A stretch of DNA of 9,477 nucleotides from assembly GCA_023453725.1 (NCBI GenBank), contig JAEXTB010000331.1, forward strand, positions 1 through 9,477, given 5' to 3'. This DNA is from Bacillota bacterium (GTDB lineage Bacteria > Bacillota > Clostridia > Christensenellales > CAG-138). This document shows positions 6,962 to 9,477 of this stretch, one piece after another. The notes beneath the pieces are model-generated. The model saw only the letters and a list, made by a program, of their open reading frames with translations, searched no databases and had not been told where the DNA came from. Position 1 is the first letter of the stretch. Each line of letters begins with the position of its first letter. The translations under genes were made by a program, and so were the position numbers.

Positions 6962-6991
6962 TTGACGGATATGCATTGATGGGAGTATAAT
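6962..6991 (+). promoter_or_regulatory. Sigma-A promoter of the branched-chain amino acid transport operon
   Basis: TTGACG (6962-6967), an 18-base spacer and a perfect TATAAT (6986-6991). This is close to consensus at both hexamers and fits a highly expressed binding-protein gene. Transcription would start near 6998, giving a leader of about 135 bases. An ATGCAT palindrome lies in the spacer. Confidence 0.82.
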
Positions 6992-7073
6992 TCCAACATA
7001 TTTTAATTTTGAACAAATTGTAAAAACACTCCCTCTATTTTCAACCTTTTTGCCTCACGGAATTCAAATGAGA

Positions 7074-7093
7074 TGCGGATGTGAAATCCCGCA
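7074..7093 (+). promoter_or_regulatory. Hairpin in the leader of the liv operon
   Basis: TGCGGAT (7074-7080) pairs with ATCCCGCA (7086-7093), with one bulged C and a GTGAA loop. No U-run follows, so it is not a terminator. It ends just before a CCTCTT stretch (7094-7099) that could pair with the ribosome binding site AGGAGG (7119-7124). Its role is unknown; mRNA stability or translation control are possible. Confidence 0.4.
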
Positions 7094-7133
7094 CCTCTTT
7101 GGAGATATAGAATTTATTAGGAGGGACAATCAC

Positions 7134-8288
7134 ATGAAGAAATTGCTCGCAATGGTGCTCGTGACGCTGATGGCGGTGTCCGCGTTCGCTTGTGCGGCTC
7201 CCGCAGCGGAAGCTCCCGCTGCAAACGCCCCCGTAAAAATCGGCGCAATTTCTCCCAACACCGGCGACCTTGCCGCTTACGGCGAAGCCGTCAGCAACGG
7301 CATCAAGCTGGCCGTTGAAGAAATCAACGCCAAGGGCGGCGTGCTGGGCGGCCGTCCGCTAGAAGTCGTCTCATATATGGACGACAAGGGCGACTCCACC
7401 GAAGGTGCCAACGCCTATGCAAAACTGGTATCCGACGGCGTATCCGCCATTATCGGCTCCGTTACCTCGGGAGTGACCGCAGGCCTCGCCACGCTGGCCG
7501 ATAAGGACAAAATGCTCCTCATTACACCGACTGCAACCAACGACTCCATCACCGTAGATAAACCCACCGTGTTCCGCGCCTGCTACAAGGACTCCTACCA
7601 GGGCGAGGTCTGCGCCAAGGTCGCAAAGGATCTGGGCCTGACCAAGGTTGCCGTGCTCTACGCTTCGGGCGATCCGTACTCCTCCGGCCTGAAGGATGCC
7701 TTCATGAGCGCGGTGGAAGCGAACGGTCTGACAGTCGTCGCCACTGAAAGTTCCTCCGGCGTACACGACACCGACTATACCTCGCAGCTCACCAACATTA
7801 TCGCGTCCGGCGCTGAGATGATATTCGCCCCCTACTACTACGACACCATCGGCCCATACATCGTACCGCAGGCCCGTCAGTTGGGTTACACTGGCGCTTT
7901 CTCCGGCGCTGACGGCTGGGACGGCACTATCGGCACCATGCAGGACGACAAAGCCCTCTACAACAACTGCTACTTCACCAACCATTATGCCCAGGATAAT
8001 CCGAGCGAAAAGGTGCAGAACTTCGTCAAGTCCTACTCCGCGAAGTTTGATCCCAAGACCCTGAACGCCCTCGCTGCCCTCGCTTATGATGCGACCTACA
8101 TGCTCGCCGCCTCCATCGACAAGGCGGGTTCCGACAAGACTGCTGACATCGTGGCGGCCATGACAGGCATGAGCTTCGACGGCGTAACCGGCTCCTTCAA
8201 GCTCGACTCCAGCAACAATCCGGCCAAGGCATGCTCCATCATCGAATTCAAAGACGGTGCGGCTGTCTTCTATAAGGAAATCGGCTAA
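7134..8288 (+). CDS. Branched-chain amino acid-type ABC transporter substrate-binding lipoprotein
   Basis: Extracytoplasmic receptor of a LIV/HAAT-type importer; it would capture leucine, isoleucine, valine or a related small solute and hand it to the membrane channel encoded next. The 384 residues start with a lipoprotein-like signal (MKKLLAMVLV, hydrophobic core, SAFAC with Cys20), an Ala/Pro-rich linker, then the Peripla_BP_6 fold: VKIGAISPNTGDLAAYG, GIKLAVEEINAKGGVLGG, SAIIGSVTSGVT, MLLITPTATND, and the C-terminal lobe with LGYTGAFSGADGWDG. The length suits the family. The lipobox is weak (AFAC instead of LxxC), but a Cys at the right place and a diderm-free context favour lipidation. AGGAGGG (7119-7125) sits eight bases before the ATG. 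Codon use is strongly C-ending, as expected for an abundant protein. The exact ligand cannot be read from sequence, so I do not assign livJ or livK. Confidence 0.94.
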   Translation: MKKLLAMVLVTLMAVSAFACAAPAAEAPAANAPVKIGAISPNTGDLAAYGEAVSNGIKLAVEEINAKGGVLGGRPLEVVSYMDDKGDSTEGANAYAKLVSDGVSAIIGSVTSGVTAGLATLADKDKMLLITPTATNDSITVDKPTVFRACYKDSYQGEVCAKVAKDLGLTKVAVLYASGDPYSSGLKDAFMSAVEANGLTVVATESSSGVHDTDYTSQLTNIIASGAEMIFAPYYYDTIGPYIVPQARQLGYTGAFSGADGWDGTIGTMQDDKALYNNCYFTNHYAQDNPSEKVQNFVKSYSAKFDPKTLNALAALAYDATYMLAASIDKAGSDKTADIVAAMTGMSFDGVTGSFKLDSSNNPAKACSIIEFKDGAAVFYKEIG

Positions 8289-8348
8289 TCTGGTTTCACA
8301 AGCACGGCTTACTATCAGTAACTATCCGTTCAGGCTGGCGGCCGTAGA

Positions 8349-8375
8349 GCAACTGACTAAATTTTAGAAAGTTGC
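8349..8375 (+). promoter_or_regulatory. First intercistronic hairpin in the liv operon
   Basis: GCAACT (8349-8354) pairs perfectly with AGTTGC (8370-8375). Within it, after a 2x2 internal loop, CTAA (8357-8360) pairs with TTAG (8364-8367) around a three-base loop. No U-run follows. It lies 61 bases after the binding-protein stop codon. Confidence 0.5.
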
Positions 8376-8386
8376 GCTGGAACGGG

Positions 8387-8423
8387 ACTGCGGCACAGGG
8401 GCAGCAGGCTTCTGTGCCGCGGT
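8387..8423 (+). promoter_or_regulatory. Second, strong intercistronic hairpin in the liv operon
   Basis: GCGGCACAG (8390-8398) pairs perfectly with CTGTGCCGC (8412-8420). The stem extends outward by A-U, C-G and G-U pairs and inward by two G-U and two G-C pairs to a five-base loop. The downstream bases GTTTGAAAAAG contain no U-run, so full termination is unlikely. Such structures between a binding-protein gene and its permease gene commonly protect the upstream mRNA from 3' exonucleases and so give more binding protein than channel. Confidence 0.65.
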
Positions 8424-8470
8424 GTTTGAAAAAGCAAACAGGAGAGATTGGAAAAGGGAGGAAAGTGTGC

Positions 8471-9373
8471 ATGGAAGTTTTCTTCTTGCAGTTGATAAAC
8501 GGTCTACGCGTGGGCAGCGTGTATTCGCTCATCGCACTCGGATATACCATGGTATATGGCATCATCCGCCTTATCAATTTTGCGCACGGCGACTTTATCA
8601 TGGTGGGTGGATATACGCTCTTTTTCACGGTTCCGCTGATGATTGCGGCAGGCATGCCACCCTTTGTGGCCTTGCTGTTGGCCGTTATCGTCTGTGCCGT
8701 AGTGGGCGTATCGGTAGAAAAACTGGCGTACAGCCCCGTGCGGAAAAGGGGCACCAAAATGAGCACGCTCATCACGGCCATCGCGATGAGCCTGTTCCTG
8801 GAAAATCTGGCGCAGGTTCTGTTCGGCGCCAACCCCAAGCAGGTCAAAACAATACTTGACCTGCCTAATATCGGAAAAATCAGCGGCAATACGCTGCTGA
8901 CAATCGCCTTGGGCGTTGCCGTCATGGTGGCGCTTCAGCTGTTCGTCAAGGGCACCAAAATGGGGAAATCCATGCGTGCCGTTTCGGAAGACAGGCAGGC
9001 GGCCATACTCATGGGCGTTAACGTCAACCGCACAATCTCCATCACATTCGCCATAGGTTCCGGCCTGGCGGCGGTTGCGGCGCTGATGTTTGTGGTGCAA
9101 TACAATCAGGTCAGTATTACAATGGGCTCCATGCTAGGCCTCAAGGCCTTTATCGCGGCAGTGCTGGGCGGTATAGGCAGTATACCTGGCGCTATGCTGG
9201 GCGGCATTGTCATTGGCCTTGCGGAAAGCTTATCCAAGGCATATATGGGTCCGCTGACCGGAGGCTTGATTACCTCCGCGTTCTCGGACGCCATCGTGTT
9301 TATGATCCTCATCATCGTGCTGCTCCTGAAGCCCGCAGGCATTTTAGGAAAAAATGTCGGCGAGAAAGTGTAG
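8471..9373 (+). CDS. livH: Branched-chain amino acid ABC transporter permease LivH
   Basis: One of two inner-membrane channel subunits of the LIV-type importer; it pairs with LivM and is driven by the LivG and LivF ATPases, which should lie beyond the window. The 300 residues match LivH length and pattern: GSVYSLIALGYTMVYGIIRLINFAHGDF is split over the first helices (about residues 15-42), followed by a second and third hydrophobic block (44-60, 64-82), the cytosolic ATPase-contact region GKSMRAVSEDRQAAILMGVN (165-184), and the glycine-rich LKAFIAAVLGGIGSIPGAML (about 224-243), before a last helix ending LLLKPAGILGK. The ATG is preceded by AGGGAGG (8455-8461) nine bases upstream. An upstream in-frame ATG at 8372 is rejected because it starts within the intercistronic hairpin region. 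The gap of 182 bases after the binding-protein gene holds two hairpins, so lower expression than the receptor is likely. Confidence 0.95.
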   Translation: MEVFFLQLINGLRVGSVYSLIALGYTMVYGIIRLINFAHGDFIMVGGYTLFFTVPLMIAAGMPPFVALLLAVIVCAVVGVSVEKLAYSPVRKRGTKMSTLITAIAMSLFLENLAQVLFGANPKQVKTILDLPNIGKISGNTLLTIALGVAVMVALQLFVKGTKMGKSMRAVSEDRQAAILMGVNVNRTISITFAIGSGLAAVAALMFVVQYNQVSITMGSMLGLKAFIAAVLGGIGSIPGAMLGGIVIGLAESLSKAYMGPLTGGLITSAFSDAIVFMILIIVLLLKPAGILGKNVGEKV

Positions 9374-9379
9374 GCGGCT

Positions 9380-9477
9380 ATGATGACAAACAGAAAAGAA
9401 AAATTGAGGGGTTCTCTCATCAACTTTGCCGGTCTTGTTGTGCTTTTCCTGCTGCTGGTTGTCATTATGGAAAGCTT
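9380..9477 (+). CDS. livM: LivM-type permease, N-terminal fragment (cut by window edge)
   Basis: Only 32 codons are present: MMTNRKEKLRGS, a short basic stretch, followed by the start of a hydrophobic helix (INFAGLVVLFLLLVVIM). This alone would not identify the product. The position six bases after livH on the same strand and the basic-then-hydrophobic beginning fit LivM, the second channel subunit, which follows livH in nearly all such operons. Two consecutive ATG codons (9380 and 9383) are possible starts; AGGCGG (9372-9377) is better spaced for the second. The gene runs off the right edge. Confidence 0.75.
   Translation, partial: MMTNRKEKLRGSLINFAGLVVLFLLLVVIMES

Larger units (their letters stand above)
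6724..7133. other. AT-rich divergent regulatory region upstream of the liv operon
   Basis: About 410 bases, of which 6860-7060 is conspicuously AT-rich compared with the flanking genes. It holds the ATPase ribosome binding site on the left, alternating GGATAT/ATATCC words, a strong rightward promoter and a roughly 135-base leader with a hairpin. For the leftward gene I see only a weak -10 candidate (TACTAT on the minus strand, near 6764-6769) with a poor -35. I see no small gene in it. Confidence 0.6.

Noticed and set aside
6860..7060. CRISPR array, replication origin or insertion-element end in the AT-rich region
   Set aside because: The repeated words are only 6-8 bases and irregularly spaced; there are no DnaA-box clusters, target duplications or transposase.
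7050..7133. N-terminal extension of the substrate-binding protein from an upstream start at 7050
   Set aside because: It would bury the signal peptide and pass through the ribosome binding site at 7119-7125; the ATG at 7134 gives a normal signal sequence.
7371..7985. A 204-codon minus-strand frame inside the substrate-binding protein gene
   Set aside because: Its Val/Gly-rich translation mirrors the strongly biased codons of the sense gene; no domain is seen.
8387..8431. Rho-independent terminator after the substrate-binding protein gene
   Set aside because: The stem is strong but no U-run follows, and livH clearly belongs to the same operon.
8372..8470. N-terminal extension of LivH from the ATG at 8372
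   Set aside because: The extension is hydrophilic, unlike LivH, and is encoded by the intercistronic hairpin region; the ATG at 8471 has a good ribosome binding site.
8296..9100. Minus-strand frames of about 200 codons antisense to livH
   Set aside because: Low-complexity translations without family resemblance; shadows of livH.
9472..9477. The window ends exactly on a HindIII site (AAGCTT)
   Set aside because: It may reflect a cloned fragment end, but the left end shows no such site and a 6-base match at an edge can be chance; no biological meaning.

Overview
The window is an ordinary bacterial chromosome segment, most likely from a moderately G+C-rich anaerobic Bacillota (Clostridia-type) genome. 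Pointers are strong AGGAGG-type ribosome binding sites, sigma-A promoters with extended -10 elements, TTG start use, a TsaD with the roughly 20-residue N-terminal extension common in Clostridia, a short NfeD, and a TIGR01906/DUF1461 membrane protein. The genus cannot be told from this sequence.

Layout. (1) Positions 1-444, minus strand: the N-terminal part of a short NfeD-family membrane protein, cut by the window edge. (2) 445-815: a divergent promoter region with two back-to-back extended -10 promoters and a perfect 12-bp LacI-family-like palindrome in the leader of the next gene. (3) 816-5462, plus strand: glycogen phosphorylase, a small unrecognised tyrosine-rich protein, a DUF1461 membrane protein and tsaD. 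The spacing is tight (gaps of 37 and 93 bases, then an ATGA overlap), so these could form one transcription unit. (4) A hairpin terminator at 5532-5573 separates tsaD from the converging gene. (5) 5593-6723, minus strand: a Wzt/TagH-like ABC ATPase with an intact Walker A but replaced Walker B acidic pair, signature motif and H-loop histidine. It has no membrane partner in view and appears to lack an ATG/GTG/TTG start at its ribosome binding site. (6) 6724-7133: an AT-rich divergent regulatory region with a near-consensus promoter and a long structured leader. (7) 7134-9477, plus strand: the start of a branched-chain amino acid (LIV/HAAT-type) ABC importer operon: substrate-binding lipoprotein, LivH permease, and the first 32 codons of LivM. 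Two hairpins lie between the binding protein and the permease.

The glycogen phosphorylase releases glucose-1-phosphate from stored or imported alpha-glucan. TsaD is a housekeeping tRNA modification enzyme. The liv operon imports amino acids or related small solutes. I see no phage, insertion sequence, CRISPR, tRNA or rRNA. The least ordinary element is the degenerate, orphan ABC ATPase. Nothing here clearly amounts to a new multi-gene system.
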